DNA from: Aeromonas veronii bv. veronii
GTDB lineage: Bacteria > Pseudomonadota > Gammaproteobacteria > Enterobacterales > Aeromonadaceae
Reading direction: 5' to 3'
Length of the DNA: 64,000 nt
Assembly (NCBI RefSeq): GCF_000820225.1
Contig: NZ_CDDK01000031.1
Coordinates: 167,070-231,069, forward strand
Part shown: positions 10,873 through 22,039 of the stretch, in pieces
How the letters are laid out: every line of letters begins with the position of its first letter
Position numbering within the stretch: the first letter of the stretch is position 1
Notes under the pieces: model-generated
The model's input: only the letters and a program-made list of their open reading frames with translations
Told to the model about the DNA's origin: nothing
Databases searched by the model: none
Translations under genes and position numbers: made by a program

Positions 10873-11601
10873 TTACTCAGCTTCAACGAAGCCATCTTGT
10901 TCGGCTTGAACAACGATGTCCTGAGCGCGAGCTTCCAGTACGGTGTCAGCAGCAGCATTCAGGTACAGCTGTACGGCACGGATAGCGTCGTCGTTACCCG
11001 GGATGACATAGTCAACGCCGTCCGGGTTGGAGTTGGTATCAACGATGGAAACTACCGGGATACCCAGGTTATTGGCTTCTTTGATAGCGATATGCTCGTG
11101 GTCGGCATCGACAACGAACAGAACGTCAGGCAGGCCGCCCATGTTCTTGATACCACCCAGGCTCTTCTCCAGCTTTTCCATTTCGCGAGTACGCATCAGC
11201 GCCTCTTTCTTGGTCAGCTTGTCGAAGGTACCGTCTTGGCTCTGGGTTTCCAGATCTTTCAGGCGCTTGATAGACTGACGAACGGTTTTCCAGTTGGTCA
11301 GCATACCGCCCAGCCAGCGGTGGTTTACATAGAACTGGTCGCAACGCTCAGCGGCTTCTTTTACGGCTTCAGACGCGGCACGCTTGGTACCAACGAACAG
11401 TACCTTGCCTTTCTTGGCAGCTACGGAGCTGATGAAGTTCATGGCATCGTCAAACATCGGAACGGTTTTTTCCAGGTTGATGATGTGAACTTTGCTGCGG
11501 GCACCGAAGATGTAGGATTTCATTTTCGGGTTCCAGTAACGAGTCTGGTGACCGAAGTGAACGCCGGCTTGCAGCATGTCGCGCATAGAAACTTTAGCCA
11601 T
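10873..11601 (-). CDS. rpsB: RpsB, 30S ribosomal protein S2
   Basis: Small-subunit protein needed late in 30S assembly and for S1 binding. ATG 11601, with AGAGG SD, gives 242 aa (E. coli 241). The protein begins [20 protein letters not shown] and contains the S2 signatures [13 protein letters not shown] and [20 protein letters not shown]. The last ~15 residues are acidic, as in other S2 proteins. Expression is probably autoregulated through the conserved leader at 11602-11737. Confidence 0.98.
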   Translation of the reverse strand: MAKVSMRDMLQAGVHFGHQTRYWNPKMKSYIFGARSKVHIINLEKTVPMFDDAMNFISSVAAKKGKVLFVGTKRAASEAVKEAAERCDQFYVNHRWLGGMLTNWKTVRQSIKRLKDLETQSQDGTFDKLTKKEALMRTREMEKLEKSLGGIKNMGGLPDVLFVVDADHEHIAIKEANNLGIPVVSIVDTNSNPDGVDYVIPGNDDAIRAVQLYLNAAADTVLEARAQDIVVQAEQDGFVEAE

Positions 11602-11737
11602 TTTATACCTCTGTATTGGGGTTAGGCCTCCACACATCCCATATAACCGACCCGTTAAGGCACCCCGGCATATGTGTCGATGTGTGTGTGTTGTTTAAGT
11701 AAGGGTGATGAAATCGGGACGCAAGTTCCCCATTCCG
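11602..11737 (-). ncRNA. rpsB mRNA leader (t44-like S2 autoregulatory element)
   Basis: Transcribed leader between the proposed rpsB promoter and ATG 11601. On the minus strand it contains GGGGTGCC (11659-11666), then GGGATGTGTGGAGG and GCCTAACCCC (11618-11627), followed by the AGAGGT SD. This resembles the phylogenetically conserved rpsB leader of enterics (the Rfam t44 element), in which S2 represses its own translation. Family membership is based on remembered sequence features and synteny, not on a covariance search. Confidence 0.65.
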
Positions 11738-11743
11738 GCGCGC

Positions 11744-11772
11744 TTTATACCATAACTTTGTTCAGGACACCA
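11744..11772 (-). promoter_or_regulatory. Probable rpsB promoter
   Basis: On the minus strand a -10 box TATAAA (plus 11744-11749) is followed at once by GCGCGCC, the GC-rich discriminator expected of stringently controlled ribosomal promoters. No good -35 is visible at 16-18 bp (TGGTGT at best). The site is ~145 nt upstream of the rpsB ATG, leaving room for the regulatory leader. Confidence 0.5.
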
Positions 11773-11972
11773 CCGGCCGACACCCTAAACAGGTGTAAAT
11801 ATGGATCCCGCCAGAGGATGCTGCGACGCTGATTTGACGTTGTGATGACAATCACACTGGAAGTACGAGGGGGTTGCGGATAAAATTTTGCCCTGATTGC
11901 AAACGCATCTATTTTTCATTACCTGTCCTGTCTGCCCTCGCAGGCCCAGCGGCAGGCCGCAAGAGAGATCCC

Positions 11973-12761
11973 ATGTCCATTAAAATCAAGACACCGGAAG
12001 AGATTGAAAAGATGCGCGTTGCCGGCCAATTGGCCGCCGATGTGCTGGTCATGATTGCGCCCCATGTCAAAGCTGGCGTCACCACTGACGAACTGAACAC
12101 CCTCTGCCACGACTATATTGTCGACGTACAACAGGCGGTTCCAGCTCCGCTCAACTACCACGGCTTCCCCAAATCCATCTGCACCTCAGTGAACGATGTG
12201 ATCTGCCACGGTATCCCGAATCACAAGAAGCTGCGCGATGGCGACATCATTAATCTGGATATCACCGTCATCAAGGATGGCTACCACGGCGATACCTCGG
12301 CCATGTTCATCGTGGGTGAAACCACCCCGCTGCGCCGCCAGCTCTGCAAGGTTGCGCAAGAGAGCCTCTATGCCGCCATCAAGAAGGTGCGCCCGGGTGC
12401 CTGCATCACCGAGATTGGCGCCGTCATTCAACCCATCGTCGAGAAGGCCGGTTTCTCCGTGGTGCGTGACTACTGCGGTCACGGTATCGGTGCCGAGTTC
12501 CACGAAGAGCCGCAGATCCTCCACTACCGCAACAGCGGCAAGCTGGAGCTGAAAGCGGGCATGTGCTTCACCATCGAGCCGATGGTCAACAGCAAGAAGT
12601 ATCACTGCAAGGTCAATCCGAAGGATGGCTGGACCGTGACCACCAAGGATGGCGGCGACTCCGCCCAGTGGGAACACACCCTGCTGGTGACCGAGGACGG
12701 CTGCGAGGTGCTCACCCTGCGCCCCGATGACACTATCGACCGCTTCATCAAACACAGCTAA
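11973..12761 (+). CDS. map: Map, methionine aminopeptidase type I
   Basis: Removes the initiator methionine from nascent proteins. The start is ATG 11973 (AGAGAG SD), giving 262 aa as in the family; the open frame further upstream is not conserved and holds a cysteine-rich stretch. The dinuclear metal ligands are recognisable: D96 and D107 in NLDITVIKDGYHGDTSAM, the histidine in GHGIGAEFHEEP, the glutamate in FTIEPMV, and the glutamate in QWEHTLLVTEDG. Divergent from rpsB, as in E. coli; a terminator at 12768 separates it from glnD. Confidence 0.97.
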   Translation: MSIKIKTPEEIEKMRVAGQLAADVLVMIAPHVKAGVTTDELNTLCHDYIVDVQQAVPAPLNYHGFPKSICTSVNDVICHGIPNHKKLRDGDIINLDITVIKDGYHGDTSAMFIVGETTPLRRQLCKVAQESLYAAIKKVRPGACITEIGAVIQPIVEKAGFSVVRDYCGHGIGAEFHEEPQILHYRNSGKLELKAGMCFTIEPMVNSKKYHCKVNPKDGWTVTTKDGGDSAQWEHTLLVTEDGCEVLTLRPDDTIDRFIKHS

Positions 12762-12767
12762 CATCGA

Positions 12768-12804
12768 ACCCCGGCCCTGAACTTCCAACGCGCCGGGGTT
12801 TTTA
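12768..12804 (+). terminator. Intrinsic terminator after map
   Basis: Stem ACCCCGGC/GCCGGGGT (12768-12775 with 12792-12799), 16-nt loop, then TTTTTAC. It lies 6 nt after the map stop. Confidence 0.8.
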
Positions 12805-12847
12805 CTTCTGTTTCAGCCATTTGCCTGCCACTTGCGTGTGAGATGCC

Positions 12848-15484
12848 ATGGACGCCAGCCTGCTTTCCCCCCATTTGTTACCCGATGACCAGCTCACTCG
12901 CGACAACTGCAAAGAGTACCTGAGCCGCTTTCTCGGCTGGCTGCACGCCCGTTTTGATGCCGGCGACAACATCATCGAGCTGGTTGCCACCCGCTCCGAA
13001 TACATGGATCAGCTGCTCTGCCGGCTGTGGCAGAAGTTCGGCTTCGACAAGAGCGACCTCACCCTCATTGCGGTGGGGGGCTATGGTCGCGGCGAGCTGC
13101 ACCCCCACTCCGATATCGACCTGCTGATCCTCTATGACGGCGATGAGCTGGACGAGGTGCTGGGGCTGCGGATCGGCGAGTTCATCACCTTGCTGTGGGA
13201 TCTCAAGCTGGAGGTGGGTCAGGCGGTGCGCAACGTGGCGGAGTGTCTCGAGCAGGGGCGCGCCGATATCACGGTCGCAACCAACCTCATTGAGGCCCGC
13301 TACATCACAGGTCGCCAGGAGGGTTTCCGACAACTGAAAGAGGCCACCGGCCCCCAGCACTTCTGGCCGAGCGAAGCCTTCTTTCGCGCCAAACGGCAAG
13401 AGCAGACGGAGCGCCATCAGCAGTTTCTCGGCACCGCCTACAAGCTGGAGCCCGATCTCAAGAGCAATCCGGGTGGCCTGCGGGATATTCAAACCCTCGC
13501 CTGGGTCGCCCGCCGCCACTTTGGCGCTACCACCTTGTTCGAGATGACCAGCCACGGCTTTCTCAACCGCGCCGAGTATCGTGAGCTGCTCGACTGCCAG
13601 AATTTTCTCTGGAAGGTGCGTTTCGCCCTGCACATGGCCATCAACAAGGGAGATAACCGCCTGCTGTTCGATCGCCAACGCACCGTGGCCCAGATGCTGG
13701 GGTTCGAAGGGGAAGGCAACACTCCGGTCGAGCAGATGATGAAGCGCTTCTACCAGACGGTGCGGCGGGTCTCCGAGCTCAACGAGATGCTGCTGCAGCT
13801 GTTTGACGAGGCGATCCTCGGCAACACCGCCATGGATGTGCGTCGCCTCTCCGACGAGTTCCAGCTCCGTGGCCGCCTCATCGATGCGGTGGATGCGGAG
13901 TTGTTTAGCCGTGAACCGGCCGCCATCCTGCGCCTCTTCTATCAGATGGCCCAACACCCCGAGATTGCGGGCATCCACTCGGCCACCCTGCGCCAGCTGC
14001 GGGAGGCACGGCGCAAACTCAACTGCTGGTTGCAGGACTTGCCCGACTGCCGTCGCCTCTTTATGGCGCTGCTGCGCCACCCCAACGGCATCGGCCTGCC
14101 GCTCACCCTGATGCACAAGTACGGCATTCTGGCGGCCTATCTGCCGCAATGGAACCTCATCGTCGGCCAGATGCAGTTCGACATGTTCCACGCCTACACC
14201 GTGGATGAGCACACCCATCGGCTGCTCAAGAACATTCATCAGTTCCCCAATCCGGCCAGTCGCCAGAGCCACCCGCTCTGCCACGAGGTCTTCACCCGGC
14301 TGCGCAAACCGGAGCTGCTCAGCATCGCCGCCCTGTTCCACGATATCGCCAAGGGACGGCGTGGCGATCACTCGGAGCTCGGCGCCGTCGATGCGCTGGA
14401 GTTCTGCCAGCTGCACGGTCTGGATCGCTACGAGAGTCGGCTGGTCGCCTGGCTGGTGCGCCACCATCTGCTGATGTCGGTCACCGCCCAGCGCCGCGAC
14501 ATCTATGACCCCGACGTGGTCACCGATTTTGCCCAGAAGGTGCGCGACGAGCAGCATCTCGACCTGCTCTACTGCCTCACCGTGGCCGATATCTGCGCCA
14601 CCAATGATACCCTGTGGAACGACTGGAAGGGCACCCTGCTGCGGGAGCTCTACTTCGCGACCCAGAAGGCGCTGCGCCAGGGGCTGGAGAACCCGCCCGA
14701 CATGCGGCTGCGCATTCGCGAAAACCAGCGTCAGGCCAAGCAACTGCTTGCGCAACGGGATGTATCGGAAGAAGCAATCAACCAGCTCTGGGGCGACTTC
14801 AAGGCCGACTACTTCCTGCGTCACAGCCCGGAGCAGATCGCCTGGCACTGCCGCCATATCATCGAGCATCGTGACAATCCGGCGCCGCTGGTGATCATCG
14901 GCAAACACCCAACCCGCGGCGGCAGCGAGGTATTTATCTACTGCCGCGATACCCCGAATCTGTTTGCCACCGTGGCCTCGGCGCTGGATCAGAAGAACCT
15001 CAACATCCACGACGCCCAGATCATGAACTCGCGCAGTAACTATGTGCTCGATACCTTCGTGGTGCTGGAGCCGAGCGGCGAGCCCATCAGCCCCAACCGC
15101 ACAGCCACCATCAAGAAAGCGCTGGAGAAGGCGCTGCAGGAGCCTGGCAAGCTGGTGCTGCGCAATAAGCCGCTGTCGCGGCGCCACCGCCAGTTCAGCG
15201 TACCGACCCGGGTAGTCTTCCTGCCTCATAAAGGGGAGAGCCGTCACACCCTGATGGAGCTGACGGCCCTCGATACCCCCGGCCTGCTGGCGCGGATCGG
15301 TGCGGTTTTCCAGCAGTGCGGACTGTCGCTGCACGCCGCCAAAATTGCCACTTTCGGTGAGAGGGTCGAGGACTTTTTCAGCCTGACAAGCCTCGATGGA
15401 GAACCATTGACCGCCGAGCAGCAACAGCAGCTGGAAGAGCGGCTGGTACACCAACTCAACCCCCAGCAGTCGGTACTTGATTAA
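12848..15484 (+). CDS. glnD: GlnD, PII uridylyltransferase/uridylyl-removing enzyme
   Basis: Bifunctional nitrogen sensor that uridylylates PII proteins when glutamine is low and deuridylylates them when it is high. The 878-aa product shows the nucleotidyltransferase motif GGYGRGELHPHSDID at about 77-91, a GlnE-like middle region, the HD hydrolase motif FHDIAKGRRGDHS near residue 495, and two C-terminal ACT domains (about 705-780 and 805-875, the second starting LTALDTPGLLARIGAVFQQ) that sense glutamine. The ATG at 12848 has only a weak GAGATG SD. Position between map and dapD matches E. coli. Confidence 0.97.
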   Translation: MDASLLSPHLLPDDQLTRDNCKEYLSRFLGWLHARFDAGDNIIELVATRSEYMDQLLCRLWQKFGFDKSDLTLIAVGGYGRGELHPHSDIDLLILYDGDELDEVLGLRIGEFITLLWDLKLEVGQAVRNVAECLEQGRADITVATNLIEARYITGRQEGFRQLKEATGPQHFWPSEAFFRAKRQEQTERHQQFLGTAYKLEPDLKSNPGGLRDIQTLAWVARRHFGATTLFEMTSHGFLNRAEYRELLDCQNFLWKVRFALHMAINKGDNRLLFDRQRTVAQMLGFEGEGNTPVEQMMKRFYQTVRRVSELNEMLLQLFDEAILGNTAMDVRRLSDEFQLRGRLIDAVDAELFSREPAAILRLFYQMAQHPEIAGIHSATLRQLREARRKLNCWLQDLPDCRRLFMALLRHPNGIGLPLTLMHKYGILAAYLPQWNLIVGQMQFDMFHAYTVDEHTHRLLKNIHQFPNPASRQSHPLCHEVFTRLRKPELLSIAALFHDIAKGRRGDHSELGAVDALEFCQLHGLDRYESRLVAWLVRHHLLMSVTAQRRDIYDPDVVTDFAQKVRDEQHLDLLYCLTVADICATNDTLWNDWKGTLLRELYFATQKALRQGLENPPDMRLRIRENQRQAKQLLAQRDVSEEAINQLWGDFKADYFLRHSPEQIAWHCRHIIEHRDNPAPLVIIGKHPTRGGSEVFIYCRDTPNLFATVASALDQKNLNIHDAQIMNSRSNYVLDTFVVLEPSGEPISPNRTATIKKALEKALQEPGKLVLRNKPLSRRHRQFSVPTRVVFLPHKGESRHTLMELTALDTPGLLARIGAVFQQCGLSLHAAKIATFGERVEDFFSLTSLDGEPLTAEQQQQLEERLVHQLNPQQSVLD

Positions 15485-15658
15485 GCGAAGAGTGATTCGA
15501 AAGAGGCTGATTGTCGGGCGTTTTTTGCCATACCAAACAACTGGTTGGCGCACATCGGATGAAGAAATGGTCGCTGGCTGGAAGAATTCCGGTCAACCCC
15601 TTAAAAACAGTCGGAAAAGTGTGATACAACAAACAGAATTTTTTAAAGGAAACCTGTC

Positions 15659-16486
15659 ATGACCGAGTTGCAACAGATCATTGAAGCGGCCTTCGAGCGC
15701 CGCGACACCATTACTCCGGGCTCCGTGGATAGCGCCACCAAGTCCGCCATCCTGCAAGCCATCGACCTGCTGGACTCCGGCAAGGCACGGGTTGCCGAGA
15801 AGATTGCCGGTGAGTGGGTTGTCCATCAGTGGCTGAAGAAAGCGGTACTGCTCTACTTCCGCATCAACGACAACGGCATCATCAAGGGCGACGATGCCCA
15901 GTACTACGACAAGGTTCCCCTCAAATTCTCCAACTACACCGCCGAGCAGTTCAAGGAAGCGGGTGTGCGCGTGGTGCCGCCGGCAACAGCCCGCAAAGGC
16001 TCCTTTATTGCCCCCAATACCGTGCTGATGCCCTCCTACGTCAACATCGGCGCCTTCGTTGACGAAGGTACCATGGTCGATACCTGGGCCACTGTCGGCT
16101 CTTGCGCCCAGATCGGTAAAAACGTGCATCTCTCCGGCGGCGTCGGCATCGGTGGCGTACTGGAGCCACTGCAGGCCAACCCGACCATCATCGAAGACAA
16201 CTGCTTTATCGGTGCCCGCTCCGAAGTGGTTGAAGGGGTCATCGTCGAGGAAGGTTCCGTCATCTCCATGGGCGTCTTTATCGGCCAGTCCACCCGCATC
16301 TATGACCGTGAAACCGGCGAGATCCACTACGGCCGCGTACCGGCTGGCTCCGTGGTCGTCTCCGGCTCCCTGCCCTCCAAGTGCGGCAAGTACAGCCTCT
16401 ACGCGGCGGTGATCGTCAAAAAGGTCGATGCCAAAACCCGTGCCAAAGTCGGCATCAACGCCCTGCTGCGCTCCATCGACGAGTAA
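15659..16486 (+). CDS. dapD: DapD, tetrahydrodipicolinate N-succinyltransferase
   Basis: Transfers succinyl from succinyl-CoA to tetrahydrodipicolinate in the succinylase branch of lysine and diaminopimelate synthesis. The 275-residue protein has an N-terminal helical domain (to ~100) and a hexapeptide beta-helix ([40 protein letters not shown]). ATG 15659 has AAAGGA 8 nt upstream. The 174-nt spacer after glnD has a weak promoter-like TGTGATACA near 15621 and is otherwise empty. Confidence 0.97.
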   Translation: MTELQQIIEAAFERRDTITPGSVDSATKSAILQAIDLLDSGKARVAEKIAGEWVVHQWLKKAVLLYFRINDNGIIKGDDAQYYDKVPLKFSNYTAEQFKEAGVRVVPPATARKGSFIAPNTVLMPSYVNIGAFVDEGTMVDTWATVGSCAQIGKNVHLSGGVGIGGVLEPLQANPTIIEDNCFIGARSEVVEGVIVEEGSVISMGVFIGQSTRIYDRETGEIHYGRVPAGSVVVSGSLPSKCGKYSLYAAVIVKKVDAKTRAKVGINALLRSIDE

Positions 16487-16503
16487 TCAGCATTGCTGTG
16501 ATG

Positions 16504-16535
16504 AAAGGGCGCCTGATGGCGCCCTTTTGATTTTG
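16504..16535 (+). terminator. Intrinsic terminator after dapD
   Basis: Perfect 10-bp stem AAAGGGCGCC/GGCGCCCTTT (16504-16513 with 16518-16527), loop TGAT, followed by TGATTTT. Confidence 0.85.
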
Positions 16536-16612
16536 GCGCCCCTGTCACAGGCAAGCCATGAGGCATCGGTTAAGATGGATGGGACAGGATCGTTTCAAAC
16601 CGAGGAAGCCTG

Positions 16613-16996
16613 ATGTACGAGAATCTGAAGAGCCTGGGGATCCAGGATCCCGCCTCCGTCGACAGCTACACCCTGCGCCAGGAGGCCAACCACGACATCC
16701 TCAAGATCTACTTCAAGAAGCAGAAGGGCGAGTTCTTCGCCAAGAGTGTCAAATTCAAGTATCCCCGCCAGCGCAAGACCATGCTGGTTGACTCGGGCAC
16801 CCATGAGTACAAGGATGTCACCGAGATCAACGCCAACCTCAAGTATGTGGTAGATGAGCTGGACAACCTGACCCAGGGCGTTCATCAGCAGGCCGACCCG
16901 GACATCAAGCAGAAGATCCTGCGCGACCTGCGCCATCTGGAAAAAGTGGTGCAGAACAAGATCAGCGAAATCGAGCGGGATCTGGAGAAGCTCTAA
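16613..16996 (+). CDS. yaeH: YaeH-like DUF3461/UPF0325 family protein
   Basis: Function unknown. The 127-aa protein closely follows E. coli YaeH in sequence: [45 protein letters not shown], and a C-terminal helix ending [13 protein letters not shown]. It is soluble, highly charged and lacks a signal peptide. The GAGGA SD precedes ATG 16613. It also follows dapD in enterics, which supports the assignment. It is flanked by strong terminators and so is probably a single-gene unit. Confidence 0.92.
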   Translation: MYENLKSLGIQDPASVDSYTLRQEANHDILKIYFKKQKGEFFAKSVKFKYPRQRKTMLVDSGTHEYKDVTEINANLKYVVDELDNLTQGVHQQADPDIKQKILRDLRHLEKVVQNKISEIERDLEKL

Positions 16997-17011
16997 TCCC
17001 CCCGACTCGAC

Positions 17012-17041
17012 AAAAGAGCGCCCTGGTGGCGCTCTTTTTAT
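17012..17041 (+). terminator. Intrinsic terminator after yaeH
   Basis: Stem AAGAGCGCC/GGCGCTCTT (17014-17022 with 17028-17036), short loop, then TTTTTA. The ~170 nt between it and the ptsG terminator hold no recognisable element. Confidence 0.85.
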
Positions 17042-17212
17042 TGGCTGGCTTTATGGGGCTATGGGGTTATCTGGCAATGCCGTGCGATAAGGTGAGCGGA
17101 GCACACCACCTTGTGCTGTTGGGCCACCATTGGGCAACCCGTTACATATCGCCCCTTGGAAAACACAACCCCTGCCAAGCCACGAGACACGCTACAAGCA
17201 AGCACAAATAGC

Positions 17213-17238
17213 AAGAGGGAGGCTTTCGCCTCCCTCTT
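17213..17238 (-). terminator. Intrinsic terminator after ptsG
   Basis: Stem AGAGGGAGGC/GCCTCCCTCT around a 4-nt loop (17214-17223 with 17228-17237). On the minus strand it is followed by TGCTATTTG, a weak U-tract. It lies 29 nt past the ptsG stop. Confidence 0.7.
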
Positions 17239-17266
17239 CAAACACGCTGATATTCAGGCAACAGAA

Positions 17267-19054
<1,788 letters not shown>

Positions 19055-19083
19055 ATTAAAAAGGCCTCCAACAAGGGAGGCCT
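19055..19083 (-). terminator. Intrinsic terminator after malM
   Basis: On the minus strand, stem AGGCCTCC/GGAGGCCT (plus 19062-19069 with 19076-19083), 6-nt loop, followed by TTTTTAATCGG. It ends the lamB-malM transcript. Confidence 0.85.
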
Positions 19084-19120
19084 CAATAAATATATCTGAC
19101 CAGTAAATGGTCGTATTACT

Positions 19121-20092
19121 CTATTTTTGCGACCGCTTGACCGCATCAATAAACACGCTTTTTGCCTTGGTTGAACCAGCCCGTTCGGCCTCGTTCACCA
19201 GCTTCATCGCCTTGTCGATATCCCCCGCCTTGACCTCTTTTTCGATCTGGCTCTGGTAGAAGGCTTCAGTTTCACTCAACATGGCAGGAGCAGGTTTGGC
19301 TGCGACCGCAGCTGTTGCAGTTGTGGTAACGGCTGCGGTAGTCGCTATCGCTGCAACCTGCTGACCCTGGCTCATGGCCACCTTGTCGGCATATTCGGGT
19401 TTGAATACCGCTTCAAGGCCACTCCCACGGGCCATATCTTTGACTTTGATCTGCACCAAACCCCAAGGGGAGTGCGGGATCACCGGATCCTTGATATCAG
19501 GCTCAACGGTACCATTAGCGCGAGCAAATGCTTTTGATGGATGCAGGATTGTTGTGCTGCCTGAGAGCTTATCCGCGGGCGCATAAACGATCATGTATGT
19601 TTCGCTGGCCGGGTTGCCAGGCATGCTGCGGTCAACAAAAACACGTCCTTCGATACGGTCGTTATCGAGCAAGTGAGCAGGTTGATAGCTGAATACTGAC
19701 TCACCCAGGACCCGAGTCACCTTGAACTCGGCATCCAGCATAATAACCTTGGGCACCATCACGGTTTTACTCACCTGTGATGCCAGGCTGATCGCCAGAT
19801 TGCCGGTGTTGGTCGGCAGGCGATAAGCCGCAAAGTAACTCATCCCCTCATCAAACTGAAAAGTGGGTTGCTTGCCATCGATCGCCAGCAAGGTCTCACC
19901 TTCAGGCAAGGGGGCATAACTGAAATCTTTAAACGCCACACAGCAGCTGGAGGCTTTGGCCAACGCTTGCTTGGCTTGATCTGCATCGCTCAAGATCGAG
20001 CCATGTTCTTGCAGAGGAACAACCATGTTTCCGGCACAACCGGTTAATAGCGCAGTGATTACGGCTGCAATAGACATCTTTACCCGTTTCAT
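19121..20092 (-). CDS. malM: MalM, maltose operon protein (predicted lipoprotein)
   Basis: Maltose-regulon protein of unknown biochemical role. ATG 20092 is preceded by GGAG at good spacing (323 aa). The N-terminus ends in LLTGC (C19), a lipobox, so the protein is probably lipid-anchored, whereas E. coli MalM is described as a soluble periplasmic protein. The C-terminal ~45 residues (TEAFYQSQIEKEVKAGDIDK, then AMKLVNEAERAGST) match the MalM tail. An Ala/Thr-rich linker (near residues 250-275) separates it from the N-terminal beta domain. It lies 91 nt downstream of lamB, behind a hairpin that may set its level. Confidence 0.9.
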   Translation of the reverse strand: MKRVKMSIAAVITALLTGCAGNMVVPLQEHGSILSDADQAKQALAKASSCCVAFKDFSYAPLPEGETLLAIDGKQPTFQFDEGMSYFAAYRLPTNTGNLAISLASQVSKTVMVPKVIMLDAEFKVTRVLGESVFSYQPAHLLDNDRIEGRVFVDRSMPGNPASETYMIVYAPADKLSGSTTILHPSKAFARANGTVEPDIKDPVIPHSPWGLVQIKVKDMARGSGLEAVFKPEYADKVAMSQGQQVAAIATTAAVTTTATAAVAAKPAPAMLSETEAFYQSQIEKEVKAGDIDKAMKLVNEAERAGSTKAKSVFIDAVKRSQK

Positions 20093-20137
20093 TTTTCTTA
20101 TCTCCATAATCCGGTGGCCGTGATCCGGCGAAACAAA

Positions 20138-20159
20138 ACTGCCCCCATAAGGGGGCAGT
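20138..20159 (-). terminator. Hairpin between lamB and malM
   Basis: Perfect 9-bp stem ACTGCCCCC/GGGGGCAGT (20138-20146 with 20151-20159), loop of 4, followed on the minus strand by TTTGTTTCG. Probable partial terminator reducing malM relative to lamB. Confidence 0.75.
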
Positions 20160-20183
20160 CACTAACTTAACTTAAACTTTTGC

Positions 20184-21497
20184 TTACCACCAAGCTTCTG
20201 CTTGCACACCAAACTGGTAGGTGTCTTTGGAGGTATTGCCTTCGAAGACTTTCTTGTCTTCGTCGTTAGCCAGATAGGAGGCGAACACACGGATTTCCGG
20301 ACGGGCCCAGAAGCTGGAACCGGCAGACCAGGCTTGTGCCAGGGTCAGCTTGTAGCCAGCATCTTTGTCTTCGCTACCATTGGTAGACTTGTTGTTGTCT
20401 TTGAAGTAGCCGCCTTCAAAGATGGTCTTGTTGAAGTCATCCCACTTGTACATCGGGCGGATAACAGCGGACATGGTTTCGTACTTGTCGTTGCCATCCC
20501 ACATTTCGTTGCCTACACCGTAGACCAACTGATGACCCATCTCCCAGGAGTTGCCCATCGGAACAACGCCCCAGTTGATGATACGGAAACCATCGGCACC
20601 GTCTTTGGCTTCAGCGCCGTACCAGGAACCATCACCGTAGAAAGCCATGGTCTTGGAGTAACCTTCGGTACCGTATTGCAGCACGGTTTTGTTGAAACCA
20701 CCGAGAATGCCTGCGGTCAGTTCAGCAGTCAGCATGACGCCATCTTGCGGGTCTTTCTTCAGTGCTTTCTGATCATTGGTTTCATTTACCAGAGCGTAAT
20801 CCACGCCCAGTTCCAGAGAGGCATCGGTCCACAGCGGGATGCCGGCATAACGCAGATCCAGAGTATTTACGTTCAGATCTTCGTTCTTCACGTAGTTTGG
20901 AGCTGCACTGGTTCCGGTATTGGTGTACTCGCCGAACACGTCTTTTGCGCTACGGTCGTTACGTACCCATGCGAAAGAGACTTTACCCGGACCAGCCTGG
21001 ATGCCTTCGATACCAGCACCAGCACCGGAGATGTTCCAGTAGTAGAAGTCGGAGATGTGGATGTCATGGCGTTGATAGTAACGCTTACCAGCCCACAGGG
21101 TTGCTTCAGGAGCAAAGTTCAGCAAGCCTTTGGCTTGTACGTTGAACTGACGCAGAGCGAAGTCAGAATCACCATTGCACTGTTTGGCATCGAAGTTACA
21201 AACAGTACCGGTACCTTCCCAGTCGTTTGAACCGTTGGAAGCCATGGCAAACATGGAATCAACATAGAAAGTCTTGCCATCTTTGTTGAATACTTCCTGA
21301 CCCAGTTGCACTTCACCGTAGGTATCATTTTCGTTACCCAGACGGCCAACTTTATTGACGTTGTATTTAACCATGTCGCCGTCGCCGGAAACACCGACAC
21401 CGGAACGGAAGTAACCGTGGAAATCTACGGCAAAGGCGGCTTGGGAAGCCAGGGCGGCAGTAACAGCTGCTGCAATCGGGAGCCACTTCATTTTCAT
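20184..21497 (-). CDS. lamB: LamB maltoporin
   Basis: Outer-membrane trimeric 18-strand porin for maltose and maltodextrins. Start ATG 21497 was chosen because AAGGA sits 8 nt upstream (437 aa); ATGs at 21503 and 21491 are alternatives. The signal peptide ends near QAAFA. The mature N-terminus [14 protein letters not shown] and the C-terminal [10 protein letters not shown], ending in an aromatic residue, are maltoporin-like. The loop with CNFDAKQC probably forms a disulfide, as in the N-terminal loop of E. coli LamB. It is followed by malM, as in the enteric malK-lamB-malM operon, but malK is not beside it here. Confidence 0.94.
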   Translation of the reverse strand: MKMKWLPIAAAVTAALASQAAFAVDFHGYFRSGVGVSGDGDMVKYNVNKVGRLGNENDTYGEVQLGQEVFNKDGKTFYVDSMFAMASNGSNDWEGTGTVCNFDAKQCNGDSDFALRQFNVQAKGLLNFAPEATLWAGKRYYQRHDIHISDFYYWNISGAGAGIEGIQAGPGKVSFAWVRNDRSAKDVFGEYTNTGTSAAPNYVKNEDLNVNTLDLRYAGIPLWTDASLELGVDYALVNETNDQKALKKDPQDGVMLTAELTAGILGGFNKTVLQYGTEGYSKTMAFYGDGSWYGAEAKDGADGFRIINWGVVPMGNSWEMGHQLVYGVGNEMWDGNDKYETMSAVIRPMYKWDDFNKTIFEGGYFKDNNKSTNGSEDKDAGYKLTLAQAWSAGSSFWARPEIRVFASYLANDEDKKVFEGNTSKDTYQFGVQAEAWW

Positions 21498-21983
21498 TGT
21501 CATATTCCTTATTTCCCGCAGTGAGGAGTGTGATCCTGAATATTCAACTTCTTATCACCATGTAATCCTGTTGGTGATAACCGAGGTTGATTATAGGGAG
21601 CGTATTTCACGACAAATATGAAGCGACTCACAAAATGGCGACAAATCGCTCGGCAAACGATCGCCACAACACCTGCTAGCAAAAAAACGACAAACTAAGC
21701 AATAGTTAACCAATAAAATCACAAAAAAAGCAATTACACCAAACTTGAAAGCGTTACCAGCAATTAATTCGCGACTGAACCAAAGTCATTATTTTACGTT
21801 CGAATGACAAAAACATGACTGAGATCGCTTTCAAGATTGAACTTTTATTTGGACGACGGGTCTGCGGTACGCTTGAAACCATTACGCCGATGGAATGCCA
21901 AAAGGGGAAAATATCCCTCCGCCACTATCGACAATAAGCGTGGAAAATATGCTTGCTGAGTGAGATGACATTTGTGCAAATAA
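21498..21983 (-). promoter_or_regulatory. lamB upstream control region
   Basis: About 490 bp without an ORF. On the minus strand a -10 box TATAAT lies at plus 21590-21595, ~90 nt before the start codon, without a good -35, as expected for an activator-dependent promoter. The leader then contains the inverted repeat TTATCACCA/TGGTGATAA (21552-21560, 21572-21580). Further upstream are three related elements: CTTGAAAGCGTTACC (21744-21758), its inverted relative (21821-21835), and CTTGAAACCATTACG (21872-21886). No clear MalT box or full CRP site was found. Confidence 0.5.
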
Positions 21984-22015
21984 CAATCCCCTGCCGGTTA
22001 AGGATCAGGGGATTG
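21984..22015 (-). terminator. Intrinsic terminator after yqcA
   Basis: Stem CAATCCCCTG/CAGGGGATTG (21984-21993 with 22006-22015), 12-nt loop, followed on the minus strand by TTATTTG. Confidence 0.75.
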
Positions 22016-22039
22016 ATATGGCTCTATTTCAGAGAATAT

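Noticed and set aside
12878..15553. 891-codon open frame on the minus strand opposite glnD
   Set aside because: glnD is fully conserved on the plus strand. The antisense product is low-complexity, rich in His, Gln, Gly and Leu with no domain; typical frame shadow in GC-rich coding DNA.
21498..21983. MalT boxes and CRP site upstream of lamB
   Set aside because: Purine-rich stretches such as GGAGGGAT (minus strand near 21912) do not match GGGGAKGAGG, and no two-arm CRP palindrome was found.
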